Source: RUG11551 sp045546875 (GTDB lineage Bacteria; Planctomycetota; Planctomycetia; Pirellulales; Thermoguttaceae). Taken from it: a stretch of 64,000 bases of DNA. Position numbers and translations under genes: made by a program. Positions 1 through 8,302 of this stretch are shown here, piece after piece; positions within the stretch are counted from its first letter, which is position 1, and each line of letters opens with the position of its first letter. The stretch is from NCBI GenBank assembly GCA_045546875.1, contig JAZQDP010000051.1:1-64000 (forward strand). Direction: 5' to 3'. The notes under the pieces are model-generated. The model saw only the letters and a list, made by a program, of their open reading frames with translations, was not told where the DNA came from and did no database searches.

Positions 1-218
1 TGCGTCTTTTCAATGATAAATCCGTTTCGGTGCATTGTTAAATAATGCCGTTCTTCAACGTCCATTCATCAGACGTTTAATTGTCAACCTTTATGGAAGA
101 AATTAAAATTAAAGAAAGTTAGAATATCCCGTAAAAACAAGGCTGGAATCAATGTTGAGCAGAAACTTTTAATCCCGTCGTGAAGTTAAGGAAAGTTAAA
201 TCTTTCTTCCAGATATTT

Positions 219-245
219 CAGTTGTTAAGTATTTCTTAACAACTG
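219..245. promoter_or_regulatory. Perfect inverted repeat, possible operator
   Basis: An 11-bp perfect inverted repeat, CAGTTGTTAAG and its complement, is separated by TATTT. The half-site TTGTTAA also forms the longer palindrome at 27,469-27,498 beside the early promoter, so both may bind the same phage repressor. It lies just past the end of the late operon. It could instead be an RNA hairpin; there is no U-tract on either side. Confidence 0.4.
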
Positions 246-250
246 GATTC

Positions 251-279
251 TCAAACAAAAACAGGGAGCGAAAGCTCCC
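251..279 (-). terminator. Rho-independent terminator of the late operon
   Basis: Read on the minus strand, a GGGAGC stem with a TTTC loop and GCTCCC is followed by TGTTTTTGTTT. It begins about 20 bases after the stop codon of the last minus-strand gene (302-787). The rest of 1-301 holds no credible gene. Confidence 0.8.
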
Positions 280-301
280 CATATACATCAAACATCTATC
301 G

Positions 302-787
302 CTATTTCTTTTTCACTGAATCCCAATAATCTCTAATAATCCCCATCAGTACTTTAAATCTCTTTTCATGTTCATCTTTCCATGGTTTGAAAAAATGAGC
401 AAAACTCTTGTCGCCAAATGTTCCAGAAAGGAGCGGTCTTCCAGTAAATTTGCAAAACTCTATAGCAATTGGTAAGAATACCTGTAACCGTTGTGGAGAA
501 TTATCAATCAATTGCATATTGATTAAACTTCCATCTTCCGCCCAAACAATACTTTCCCTAATATAATCTTTACTTGGAATTTCATAAGGTAACGGGTATC
601 TTTTATAAAATTTTTGGAATTCTATACATCTTGCTAATGGTTCTCCATAGACTAGATACCCAATTAATCCTTCTCGTCCCATTATCAAAGAATCTTTGAT
701 AACAGATTCTTTTAATCCCATTCCTATGTGGTAATAATCCCCTTCTTTAGCATTAAAATCATAAAGTGGAGGACGAAAAATTTTCAT
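302..787 (-). CDS. Small protein, candidate immunity partner of the MuF-zincin
   Basis: A 161-residue protein I do not recognise, with no signal peptide or membrane segment and mixed charged/aromatic composition. It is the last gene before the terminator. Its ATG overlaps the stop codon of the 999-residue MuF protein by four bases (ATGA), so the two are translationally coupled. In known MuF polymorphic toxins the small gene directly downstream commonly encodes immunity, hence the suggestion. That is inference from position and size only; it could equally be a minor virion or accessory protein. Confidence 0.7.
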   Translation of the reverse strand: MKIFRPPLYDFNAKEGDYYHIGMGLKESVIKDSLIMGREGLIGYLVYGEPLARCIEFQKFYKRYPLPYEIPSKDYIRESIVWAEDGSLINMQLIDNSPQRLQVFLPIAIEFCKFTGRPLLSGTFGDKSFAHFFKPWKDEHEKRFKVLMGIIRDYWDSVKKK

Positions 788-3783
788 GATTGCACCCCTT
801 TAGTTTGGGCTTCTAAATATAACTTTACAATTATTGCATATATTTTCTTTGAAAATGGTTTTGCCGCTTTTCCATTATTCAACACATCAGCGCGAGCTTC
901 AGCACATGCTTCCTGCCATCTTGTACCGCTATTAGAATAACTGGCTCCATAAATGCAAAACTCTTTTATTATTTTATCTATATAATTCCATTTGTCAAGT
1001 TCTTCTTGACTAAAATTGTTTCTGCTTTTTTTAGTTTTATGATTCTTGTAAAATTCATGAAGACTATCCATTGTTTCATTTTTCCACACGAGTACAGGGG
1101 GATTACTACTTTCAACATCAGCATGGTACAGCCCCGCGCCAATCGTGTCAAGTATTGATTGAAACTCTAAATCGAGTCGGTCTTTCCCTAAAATGTCACA
1201 TATATCATTCATCAATTGGTGAGTGTCCTCATGAATAAAAACATGTCGTTCATCGCCAGGAGTCCACCAATCATTGTCTGCCTGTTCTTTTACTTCTTCT
1301 TCCCATTCAGCTCTGCTTTTATCCTTCAATTGTACGAGCCTTAATCCGCTCGTTGCCCGTCCTTCCGCATCATCATTTGAAGGCAATTTCCCAAAACGTC
1401 GCAAACTCGGGCTAAATTCATTGGCTTCAAGAAATTCAGCAACTTCAGTTTGAATAGCAAGGCTGTCATGACAAGGATTCCCTTGAACTTGAATTCCCAA
1501 TCCAAACAACGTATCTTTGCATTGTCTGTCTGTTCTCGTTGTCTTTCGTATTCTTTTCGTCGGGGTTAACTTGTTGATATATGAAATCACTTTATTTGTT
1601 ATTTCTGAATCACTATCATTAGGTTGTATGCCCGTTCTTTGTAATATTCTATCTTGATACGGTCGTACCGTTACACCAGACAATTCTGCAATTGCTTTTC
1701 CCCCTCTACTATTAAAATTGATTTCTGTAAAGATTCCATGTTGACTTTCGTTTTTAATCTTTTCCAGAAACTTATAAATCAAATTGATAATGGAATCGCC
1801 TTCCATTATGATTTTAACCCCTGTTGTATTTTCCTCCTTAACTATAAAACTATTTCTAGGTCTTGAATATGTCACTCTATATGTAGTATTATTATCTACA
1901 ATCGTTATGTCGTTATCGTCTTCCCTGACAAATACTGAGACCTTTTCAAAACCTCCTGAAAAATCACTATTTAATATTGTTGCATATACATCACCCGTTG
2001 TTTTCTCAAATACAACCTGAGCTGTCTTGTTATACGAAAAATATCTAAATCCGTTATCACGCGCTCTATTGATTATCGCTTTTACTACATTTTCAATGTC
2101 AGGATAATAGAACTCTCCAATCCTATCTTCAATCCATGTTCTAAAATTTTTACCATCTCTCATGTACCATACTCCACCGCCCTGGGATAACATTCTATTC
2201 TTTGCGATTTTCCAATTTAGGAACAATGGACTATTTTCTATTACAGCATAATCTTCCCTGGATATTAGTCCAGGATTATCATCGGGGGACAACTTTCCAT
2301 TTTCTTCTGCAAACGTTCTCTTGAATTCATCACAGCACGCTTTTCGGAACGCTTTCCAATCGTCTATAATTTCGGGTTTTTCTATACTATGAAACTTATT
2401 CCTCCATTCAACGCGGATTCTATCTTTTGTCGTTGAATAATACTGTCTTGCTATCTCCGATATAGCACAATCTATAGCGTCCTTCATCTTCTTGAAATAT
2501 TCTTTGGTTCTTCCAACTACAACACGCCATCTCGGATATAACACAGAGAAAGATACTGTTCCTTGATAGATGTTTCCTAAAACAGTCCGCTTCCAATCTG
2601 TTATTTCAAATTCTTTGCCTTCATTCATTGGTTCAACAAAGACCATAAACATTTTTTCAGATTTCGTTTTTTGATTAAAAGCATGAATATCTGTTTCGAT
2701 TCTATCATAAACTTTTGCTTTTTCTAAATCCTCTACCGGTATATTTTCCTCTGGTTTAGCGGGAGCAGGAATATTTTCAATCACGATTGGAGTTGTTGGT
2801 TTTTTTCCATTATTATTCCCTCCTTTAGAACTATTACTTTGGGCATTGAATCCGCCGCGACCGTAACCCAATATTCCCACATTCCCATCAAAGGCGGGGA
2901 GCAGGTTCAATTCTTTGGGACTTCTTTTCCGTGGGTCAACGCCCGTGATTCCAAAATCTTCACAAGCCATTTCTTCATCATTCCAGATTTCCAGCACGGT
3001 ACATCGGCAGTTCCAACCATTGGGCGGGAAATACCGCTTCCAGAAGGGATCGTCCTTCGGGAGTCTCACTCCTTCCAATAGCCGATGTTCCGGACGCACG
3101 CGCCTGTCATGAGCCGTACAATACTGAAAGCCCCAAATGTACGGCGCGGTATCTGAATCATTGACGATGTTCCACCGCCCAGCGTTGTACGCCGCCGCGG
3201 TTTGCGTCCTGAATATTGTTTCCGCCAGCCGGGGAGTCGCCGCGGGGTCTAATCCGGCATTGAGCAGAATATCGCTGATTTCTTTTTTCCCTCCCCTAAC
3301 ATGAACCCCCAATTTGGTCAAATCAACAATCGTCTTTCTAACCGTGTCGCAGATTTCTTTCGACAATCCGTTTATAAGTACCGCGTTCTGTTTCCGGAAT
3401 TCATTATTCGTCCTCGTAGGGTCTATCCCGCTAATCCGCCGTAGATACTTCGCAGTTCCTTGAGCCTGAACTGTCCCCTTGTCCTGTAGAGAGAACCGCA
3501 CAGGCATAATCTCGCTGATTGGTTCATCAATCACTTTTTCAGATGAAAGCTGCCCCCGTCTTCCTCCCTTCAATACTGCAACCTCCGTCCCCGCGTCCAA
3601 TAACGCGAGCAGACGCTCTTGGCATACCTTTTCAATGTCGGTCGTTTCTCCCGTCCTCAAGGCAGAATAAACCAGATTCTGCAACTCTGAAATAATCTTC
3701 TGGAGTTGCAGTTTTGTCGGCAGAGCAATCGCCGCTAAATCTCTCTTGACAGCAGAACGGGCGCGGAGTTCATTCTTTCTCAT
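784..3783 (-). CDS. MuF minor head protein fused to a C-terminal zincin-like domain
   Basis: A 999-residue protein. Residues about 130-300 form a phage Mu gpF/SPP1 gp7 head-morphogenesis domain: RTQTAAAYNAGR near 193-203, HDRRVRPEHRLLEG near 225 and FPPNGWNCRC near 252-261. A low-complexity Gly/Asn/Pro linker follows at about 310-350. The remaining 650 residues are unrelated to a normal gpF, which is 250-450 residues. Near the C-terminus HEDTH (851-855) matches the HExxH zinc site, and WQEACAEARAD (106 residues downstream) offers a glutamate third ligand (E958 or E962), as in gluzincins of the lethal-factor type. MuF proteins with C-terminal toxin domains are a known class in temperate phages. 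The long middle segment is unassigned. That the protein is packaged and delivered is inference. Confidence 0.85.
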   Translation of the reverse strand: MRKNELRARSAVKRDLAAIALPTKLQLQKIISELQNLVYSALRTGETTDIEKVCQERLLALLDAGTEVAVLKGGRRGQLSSEKVIDEPISEIMPVRFSLQDKGTVQAQGTAKYLRRISGIDPTRTNNEFRKQNAVLINGLSKEICDTVRKTIVDLTKLGVHVRGGKKEISDILLNAGLDPAATPRLAETIFRTQTAAAYNAGRWNIVNDSDTAPYIWGFQYCTAHDRRVRPEHRLLEGVRLPKDDPFWKRYFPPNGWNCRCTVLEIWNDEEMACEDFGITGVDPRKRSPKELNLLPAFDGNVGILGYGRGGFNAQSNSSKGGNNNGKKPTTPIVIENIPAPAKPEENIPVEDLEKAKVYDRIETDIHAFNQKTKSEKMFMVFVEPMNEGKEFEITDWKRTVLGNIYQGTVSFSVLYPRWRVVVGRTKEYFKKMKDAIDCAISEIARQYYSTTKDRIRVEWRNKFHSIEKPEIIDDWKAFRKACCDEFKRTFAEENGKLSPDDNPGLISREDYAVIENSPLFLNWKIAKNRMLSQGGGVWYMRDGKNFRTWIEDRIGEFYYPDIENVVKAIINRARDNGFRYFSYNKTAQVVFEKTTGDVYATILNSDFSGGFEKVSVFVREDDNDITIVDNNTTYRVTYSRPRNSFIVKEENTTGVKIIMEGDSIINLIYKFLEKIKNESQHGIFTEINFNSRGGKAIAELSGVTVRPYQDRILQRTGIQPNDSDSEITNKVISYINKLTPTKRIRKTTRTDRQCKDTLFGLGIQVQGNPCHDSLAIQTEVAEFLEANEFSPSLRRFGKLPSNDDAEGRATSGLRLVQLKDKSRAEWEEEVKEQADNDWWTPGDERHVFIHEDTHQLMNDICDILGKDRLDLEFQSILDTIGAGLYHADVESSNPPVLVWKNETMDSLHEFYKNHKTKKSRNNFSQEELDKWNYIDKIIKEFCIYGASYSNSGTRWQEACAEARADVLNNGKAAKPFSKKIYAIIVKLYLEAQTKGVQS

Positions 3784-3785
3784 GA

Positions 3786-4256
3786 TTACGGATGGAATCT
3801 TCCATAAAACGGATCGTCTTGGCTACAGAAAAACGGACGCTGCGAAGGCTCTTGTCCCTGTCCTGAATACGGAACGACAGCCGGAACCGACTTCGTCCTG
3901 TCTCCACGGAGAATAATTTCCCCACGCCGTATCTTTCCAACCATGTCTTCAACCTGTTGCCGGACTACGCTCAATTTATCACTCGTCGGTTCTCCATCTA
4001 TGATTTCTCGCGCATCGTACAAATGCAGCCCGGCTATTTGAGCGATAAGCCGTTTAATGTTTGGGTCAATCTCAACAGAGTTGTAATTATGCCCCCGGAG
4101 AATGGTATCAACATACGAGGACGCTGTGAGTATTGCGAAGTTCACTCTCTCGGCAATCTTTTCCGCCTTCCCATCTCCATCTAAATCAGCCCATCGGGCA
4201 ATGTTCGCTGTTCCAAAAACAACTTCTAAAACATCTCTGGTTATGTACGCTTTCAT
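3786..4256 (-). CDS. DUF1320 family phage protein (Mu gp36-like)
   Basis: A 156-residue protein beginning MKAYITRDVLEVVFG, followed by RWADLDGDGKAEKIAERVNFAI and a helical core with SSYVDTILRG. This is the layout of DUF1320/Mu gp36, a head-tail connector-like protein (family size 130-150 residues). It lies three bases upstream of the MuF gene, fitting a head-completion role. The C-terminal 35 residues are Pro/Gln-rich and look disordered. Confidence 0.8.
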   Translation of the reverse strand: MKAYITRDVLEVVFGTANIARWADLDGDGKAEKIAERVNFAILTASSYVDTILRGHNYNSVEIDPNIKRLIAQIAGLHLYDAREIIDGEPTSDKLSVVRQQVEDMVGKIRRGEIILRGDRTKSVPAVVPYSGQGQEPSQRPFFCSQDDPFYGRFHP

Positions 4257-4259
4257 CTC

Positions 4260-4652
4260 TCAAATAACCTTCACGCGAAAAACCAACGGGGAACAAAATC
4301 CCGTCGTTGGCGTAAAATTGATTACAACTTTATACTCGTGCTTTGAACTTGCGAACGGGCTGGGATTCGTTGGCGGAATCCACTCAAAATTCCTTTGATA
4401 CGTTTTCCCATTGTAGGTTTTAGCCGTCTCTGCAAACATCACACTGTTCACCGTTAGCGTCAGATTATCAAACCCTGTAACCGCAACCGGATTCGCTCCC
4501 GGGTAATCTCCTAAATCCAGAATCGTCGCTTTGATACTGGATATTTCAGATGGCGCAAAGCTCGTGCCGTCCAGCTTCTTCAACAAAGCCGTAAACGCAC
4601 ACGTCGCCCCCGCCGCCACTTGTCCGTAAACAATTTCAGTTTTTGTACTCAT
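4260..4652 (-). CDS. Phage structural protein, unknown
   Basis: A 130-residue protein rich in beta-type sequence with alternating polar and hydrophobic residues. It has no signal peptide. Its ATG overlaps the stop of the 27-codon gene before it (ATGA) and it ends four bases before the DUF1320 gene, so it is part of a tightly coupled virion operon. I do not recognise the family; an immunoglobulin-like head or tail decoration fold is possible but not shown. Confidence 0.7.
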   Translation of the reverse strand: MSTKTEIVYGQVAAGATCAFTALLKKLDGTSFAPSEISSIKATILDLGDYPGANPVAVTGFDNLTLTVNSVMFAETAKTYNGKTYQRNFEWIPPTNPSPFASSKHEYKVVINFTPTTGFCSPLVFRVKVI

Positions 4653-4732
4653 GAAAATATATCTGCGTCATTCGCAGTTCCCGTAATTATTGTTGCTTCA
4701 TGTCCGTTGACAAATACTTCCGCTTCGTTCAT
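4649..4732 (-). CDS. 27-residue micro-gene
   Basis: ATG at 4732 begins a 27-residue peptide, MNEAEVFVNGHEATIITGTA followed by NDADIFS, ending TGA. The start overlaps the stop of the upstream gene as ATGA, and its own stop overlaps the start of the downstream gene in the same way. Two coupled overlaps without a gap make it more than a chance frame. The acidic peptide has no recognisable domain. Confidence 0.6.
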   Translation of the reverse strand: MNEAEVFVNGHEATIITGTANDADIFS

Positions 4733-5112
4733 TCTATCACCCGTAATTCCAGATTATCACCCTCTGCGTTCGGCTCAATAATCTCTGTTACTTCCGTTGT
4801 CAGTTTTCTGATTCTGTGTTTCCAGACAGCAGAAGCAATAGCCTGTGCATCTGCTTCAATCCCTTCCGGAGTATAAGAAAATACACGTCGTTGCGCTCCT
4901 GTACAGGTTATTTCCACAATCACAAACTGTTCGCAATTCAACTCTGAACCGGTCAATTCTATGGAATAATAACCCGGTGCGAATTCTTCCACCTCATTGG
5001 TCGCAGGACTGAATCCAACTCCATCTTTGTTGATTCTTACAATGATATTTTCAGACGCTCCAACAACCGGAGAGCCGTCCGATTCCGATAAAAGGATAAA
5101 TGGTATTTTCAT
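4729..5112 (-). CDS. Phage structural protein, possible Ig-like fold
   Basis: A 127-residue protein opening MKIPFILLSESDGSPVVGA, then IIVRINKDG and FAPGYYSIELTGSEL. This resembles the transthyretin/Ig-like modules at the start of phage baseplate and tail-fibre proteins, which usually begin with a 'shape of input, then value' beta sandwich. Residues 85-127 are more helical. It overlaps its neighbours on both sides by four bases. Assignment to a tail or baseplate role is by context. Confidence 0.65.
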   Translation of the reverse strand: MKIPFILLSESDGSPVVGASENIIVRINKDGVGFSPATNEVEEFAPGYYSIELTGSELNCEQFVIVEITCTGAQRRVFSYTPEGIEADAQAIASAVWKHRIRKLTTEVTEIIEPNAEGDNLELRVIE

Positions 5113-5771
5113 TTCACTTGACCTTTGTACATCTGACGAATCTTGCCATTTATATCAATAAATTTGAACGTGTTATACCACCGTTCCCCACGGATATGTT
5201 GGTCTAATTGCGAAAATCCAGCCGCTTGTCCGCAGATGTTTACAAGTGGGGAATAAGCGGTATATCGCCCGGACGCTATCCCTTGCGCCCTCCGTTGGTC
5301 AGAGAAATGTTTACAACCCCAATTTGGCTCTCTGAAATAATCCGCAAAAGACTTGATGCACTTTTGCTTGTACAGAATAGCATGGGACGTCCATGCGGCT
5401 TTTATCTTCAAACAATGTTCTGCAATCTGTCTTGGATATGCAAAGTGTGAAGCTCCCAAAAATACCATATCCGCGTCGTCCGGCACTTCTGACATAAACG
5501 TCTCGTATTTATTCTCAAAATCGTCTTCTGCAAAAATGCAGTCGTCTTCCCATATCCAGACATCTTCATCGACCGCGTCCAGTATATCCCGTATATTGAC
5601 AGTAAGGGCGTATCTGTTCGCACTCCGTTCCCACCAGTCGGGAACTTCGACGTCCTCGCCAGACTTGGCGTGCCAGACTTCCAACGCTCCGAAAATATGC
5701 GTTGGGTACGCCGCACGAAACGCTTCCAAACGTTCTTTATCTTCCGGTAAATTTATAACAATACTTCTCAT
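5109..5771 (-). CDS. Glycosyltransferase, GT25-like
   Basis: A 220-residue protein. It opens with MRSIVINLPEDKERLEAFRA, the typical start of family 25 glycosyltransferases (a short strand, then basic residues), and has WIWEDDCIFAEDDF near residue 72, the acidic cluster that binds metal and nucleotide sugar. ASHFAYPRQI and a His-containing AWTSHAILYK follow as in GT25. Encoded between tail-fibre genes and head genes, it probably glycosylates a virion protein or the host surface. Substrate is unknown. Confidence 0.75.
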   Translation of the reverse strand: MRSIVINLPEDKERLEAFRAAYPTHIFGALEVWHAKSGEDVEVPDWWERSANRYALTVNIRDILDAVDEDVWIWEDDCIFAEDDFENKYETFMSEVPDDADMVFLGASHFAYPRQIAEHCLKIKAAWTSHAILYKQKCIKSFADYFREPNWGCKHFSDQRRAQGIASGRYTAYSPLVNICGQAAGFSQLDQHIRGERWYNTFKFIDINGKIRQMYKGQVK

Positions 5772-6880
5772 TGTGAACTTGAACTGCTTGTTTCAGGAAT
5801 ATACGGGAACGGTTCGCTCTGACTGCTACTTGTGTTACTATTCACTTCGCCCCCTGAACTTGAACTACTACTACTTGAACTACCATTTCCACTCTGACTA
5901 TACAACGTGTAAAATATACCAATTTGTAAGTCGTAATACTTATAGTTGGCAATGATATACAATTTGCCGTTGTTTACTGTGAATGTAAATTCGTTGGCTT
6001 GTCCGCACGAAAATTCAATTTCATTACGTTTCAATTCACAGTTGCTAATAATAATATCTTGCACCTGATGTGGGAATTGTACTCCATAACCCTCAGTATC
6101 AACTGCAATAATATGGACTTTTGCTATAAGCACATCTGTTAGGGCTAAATTCCAGATTGGTATTTGGTACAAGCCGTGGCATTTAATTCCCTTAAAGCCG
6201 CAATTTCCGCTAACGTTTGTGAAAGCTTCATAATCAGGGATAGTGTTATTGTTGCAGACCACCCCATCAATATTGTTCGTATTTTGGTTTCCGAATACCG
6301 ACGAGTGTTTTCCGCTGGCATTATTGGACTCTCCAAATACGGCTGAGTAGTTTGCACTGGCTCGGTTATGTTCCCCAAACGAGAACGCAAATGAGCCATT
6401 AGCCGAACTATAGCGTCCAGCTACGAATGACGACATACCTCTGGCAACCTGAGTGGGATTATTCCGAAACATCTGTAAATCGACAGCTCCGTTGCCGCGA
6501 ACTCTATCGTTATCGTCATTTGTAATGTTCGGAATGGCAATAATACTTGTTTTTTCATTCTCGGTAACAACTTTTGTTCCCCAGTCGCCCGTTGAACCTC
6601 CACCAGAACTGGAATTAAGTTCCGTCCATGTAACACGATTTCCAGAATAAACTGCTTGTAATAGTTTATGCGTATCCGTGGCAAAATACAACTTCCCAGG
6701 AAGGGGCGCATTCAGAGCCTTTATTTCTGAATACGTCCCTGTTATGACGTCCGTCAGTTTGATTCTTCTATTACCAGAATCTACATATAAATCGCCCGTG
6801 TCAGTAGTTGCAATCAAACTTCCATTCACAACGGCGGGCAGACTAGACGCAACGGTTGTTTTCGGCTTAAACTCACTCAT
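5768..6880 (-). CDS. Tail-fibre protein with YadA-head-like repeats
   Basis: A 370-residue protein. The N-terminal 90 residues carry short 'GDLYVDSGNRR' and 'GKLYFATDTHK' modules common in phage fibre attachment regions. Residues about 145-215 hold repeats of the form S-x-FAFG-x-x-N-x-ASG (for example SVFGNQN, AVFGESNNASG), the left-handed beta-roll pattern of the trimeric adhesin YadA head. The last 45 residues are a Ser/Gly tract ending in TSSSSSQ. This composition suggests a trimeric receptor-binding fibre; the serine-rich tail is a plausible glycosylation target for the adjacent GT25 enzyme (inference). Confidence 0.75.
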   Translation of the reverse strand: MSEFKPKTTVASSLPAVVNGSLIATTDTGDLYVDSGNRRIKLTDVITGTYSEIKALNAPLPGKLYFATDTHKLLQAVYSGNRVTWTELNSSSGGGSTGDWGTKVVTENEKTSIIAIPNITNDDNDRVRGNGAVDLQMFRNNPTQVARGMSSFVAGRYSSANGSFAFSFGEHNRASANYSAVFGESNNASGKHSSVFGNQNTNNIDGVVCNNNTIPDYEAFTNVSGNCGFKGIKCHGLYQIPIWNLALTDVLIAKVHIIAVDTEGYGVQFPHQVQDIIISNCELKRNEIEFSCGQANEFTFTVNNGKLYIIANYKYYDLQIGIFYTLYSQSGNGSSSSSSSSSGGEVNSNTSSSQSEPFPYIPETSSSSSQ

Positions 6881-7695
6881 TATAATTCAGTCCACTGCAA
6901 TTTGGTTGTTAAATCTGAATAGCTTCCAGAAATAGCTACAGCCGCCAATCCTGATGTAATATCACTGGCAGAATGTTTGTGCCCCGTATCTGATTTCCCA
7001 TTCAACGCCGTGTAGATCGCTCCGCCTGTTACCGGGTTAGCTCCATTCTCAGTAATTGAACTGTCAACCGTAACAGCCGCAGAACCGGGAGTTGAAATCT
7101 GAATCCAATTGGAGAGAGTACCGTATTCCCCATTGAGGATATACGTCCCGTTATTTGCTTCCGTTGAATCACCGGAAACAATAGCGTAGTCTCCAATCTG
7201 AGCAGTCGATAATGATGTCAGACTTGACTTCGCAGAAACGGTATTGATGTACTGCGATAATGCGAGGTTGGGAATGACGCTATTTGCGAGTTTCCCATTT
7301 GAATCTAATACCGGAACTTTTCCAGAGGTTGTCCCCGTCTGCGGTATTGCGTCATAAACCGCTTTCGCCGTCGGTATTTCTGAATCAGTTGAACTTCCAG
7401 AAATGGAAGTTGTAACCGGATATGCCACCGTCGTCCAGCCAGAACCATTCCAGATTCTAGCCTCTTTTGTGGACGTGTTGTAATACACCGTTCCTTGTCT
7501 CTGTCCTGATTCCGGGAACGATGAATCAGCAACAAACGGCTGGGAATACGGAATCGCCGCAGACGTTGACGTTGCTTTATAAATCCTCAAAGTATCGCTC
7601 GTGAAGTACAGCGCGCCCGCCACAAGGGTCTCGCCAGAGAGCTGGGCGTTATACTGTGATTGCGTACATGAAATAACTTTGAAATCACTCGGCAT
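6880..7695 (-). CDS. Phage tail-fibre protein
   Basis: A 271-residue protein with fibre-type modules: GTVYYNTSTKEARIWNGSGW, PTAKAVYDAI, SGKVPVLDSNGKL and GGAIYTALNGKSDTGHKHSA. The last, with a His-x-His and an Asp-Ile start, is a common collar of phage and pyocin fibres. The C-terminal block ends in DLTTKLQWTEL, close to KLKWIELE at the end of the 65-residue gene next to it, so both ends look like copies of one module. It starts with ATG at 7695 and overlaps the next gene by one base. Confidence 0.75.
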   Translation of the reverse strand: MPSDFKVISCTQSQYNAQLSGETLVAGALYFTSDTLRIYKATSTSAAIPYSQPFVADSSFPESGQRQGTVYYNTSTKEARIWNGSGWTTVAYPVTTSISGSSTDSEIPTAKAVYDAIPQTGTTSGKVPVLDSNGKLANSVIPNLALSQYINTVSAKSSLTSLSTAQIGDYAIVSGDSTEANNGTYILNGEYGTLSNWIQISTPGSAAVTVDSSITENGANPVTGGAIYTALNGKSDTGHKHSASDITSGLAAVAISGSYSDLTTKLQWTEL

Positions 7696-7706
7696 TATTT
7701 GTTCTC

Positions 7707-7904
7707 CTATTCAAGTTCAATCCACTTCAATTTTTCGGTTAATTCTTCATAACTATGCGTGTGTTCGTTCGGCGCTTTGCCGTCCAGTTCCTGTTTAATA
7801 ACTTTATTCTGGACGGGTCTTGTTGACGTGCTGGATAGCTTATCGTCAACGATGGAATCGCCTCCGACCACTTTTAGCTGTTGCGTCAACTCAATAATTG
7901 GCAT
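7707..7904 (-). CDS. Short fibre-tip protein
   Basis: A 65-residue protein with STRPVQNKVIKQELDGKA and NEHTHSYEEL, the 'parallel with HxH' module seen in longer fibres, ending in KLKWIELE. It appears to be a stand-alone copy of the last module of the neighbouring 271-residue fibre, or a remnant of fibre-gene shuffling. It lies between the fibre and holin-like genes. Confidence 0.6.
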   Translation of the reverse strand: MPIIELTQQLKVVGGDSIVDDKLSSTSTRPVQNKVIKQELDGKAPNEHTHSYEELTEKLKWIELE

Positions 7905-7906
7905 TT

Positions 7907-8302
7907 CTATTCGTCTCCATTCTTCATAACGACGCTTTCAATTCCATGTTGCGGGTCGGTGTAACGGTCAACATTCCCACTCGTCGCCCGCTTCCAAATC
8001 AACTGCTTTTCCAGCATATCCAGAAGCCGTTTATTCGTCTCCGTGTTATTCTCCAACGCCGCTTCAATACTTCGCGCCAACGATTCCAGAGTCTGTTCGT
8101 TGATGTCCACTTTCTCCTTGATTCTGTCAAGTTTTGGAGCGAGGTATTTGATCATTAGGTAAATGATTCCCACGCAGATAATAATCGCCGCGCCGAACTG
8201 CGCCCACCATGGCGGTTGCGCTCCCATCATTACATCAGTGGTCGTTTGAGCCAAGCAGATCGTTCCCACTCCGGTTCCGAACCATTCCCAAAATCTGTTC
8301 AT
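7907..8302 (-). CDS. Holin-like membrane protein
   Basis: A 131-residue protein. A hydrophobic helix lies at about 34-52 (FGAAIIICVGIIYLMIKYLA) after a weaker hydrophobic N-terminus, and a charged coiled coil covers about 55-100 (DRIKEKVDINEQTLESLARS and on). This is the layout of phage holin or superinfection proteins. It overlaps the cysteine-peptidase-like gene upstream by four bases, as lysis genes usually do. There is no sequence-family proof. Confidence 0.55.
   Translation of the reverse strand: MNRFWEWFGTGVGTICLAQTTTDVMMGAQPPWWAQFGAAIIICVGIIYLMIKYLAPKLDRIKEKVDINEQTLESLARSIEAALENNTETNKRLLDMLEKQLIWKRATSGNVDRYTDPQHGIESVVMKNGDE

Noticed and set aside
1..301. A gene at the left edge
   Set aside because: No frame with a start and family match; it holds an inverted repeat and a terminator only.
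5353..5955. 200-codon frame on the plus strand
   Set aside because: It lies opposite the GT25 and fibre genes, which have clear motifs; it has no ribosome site.
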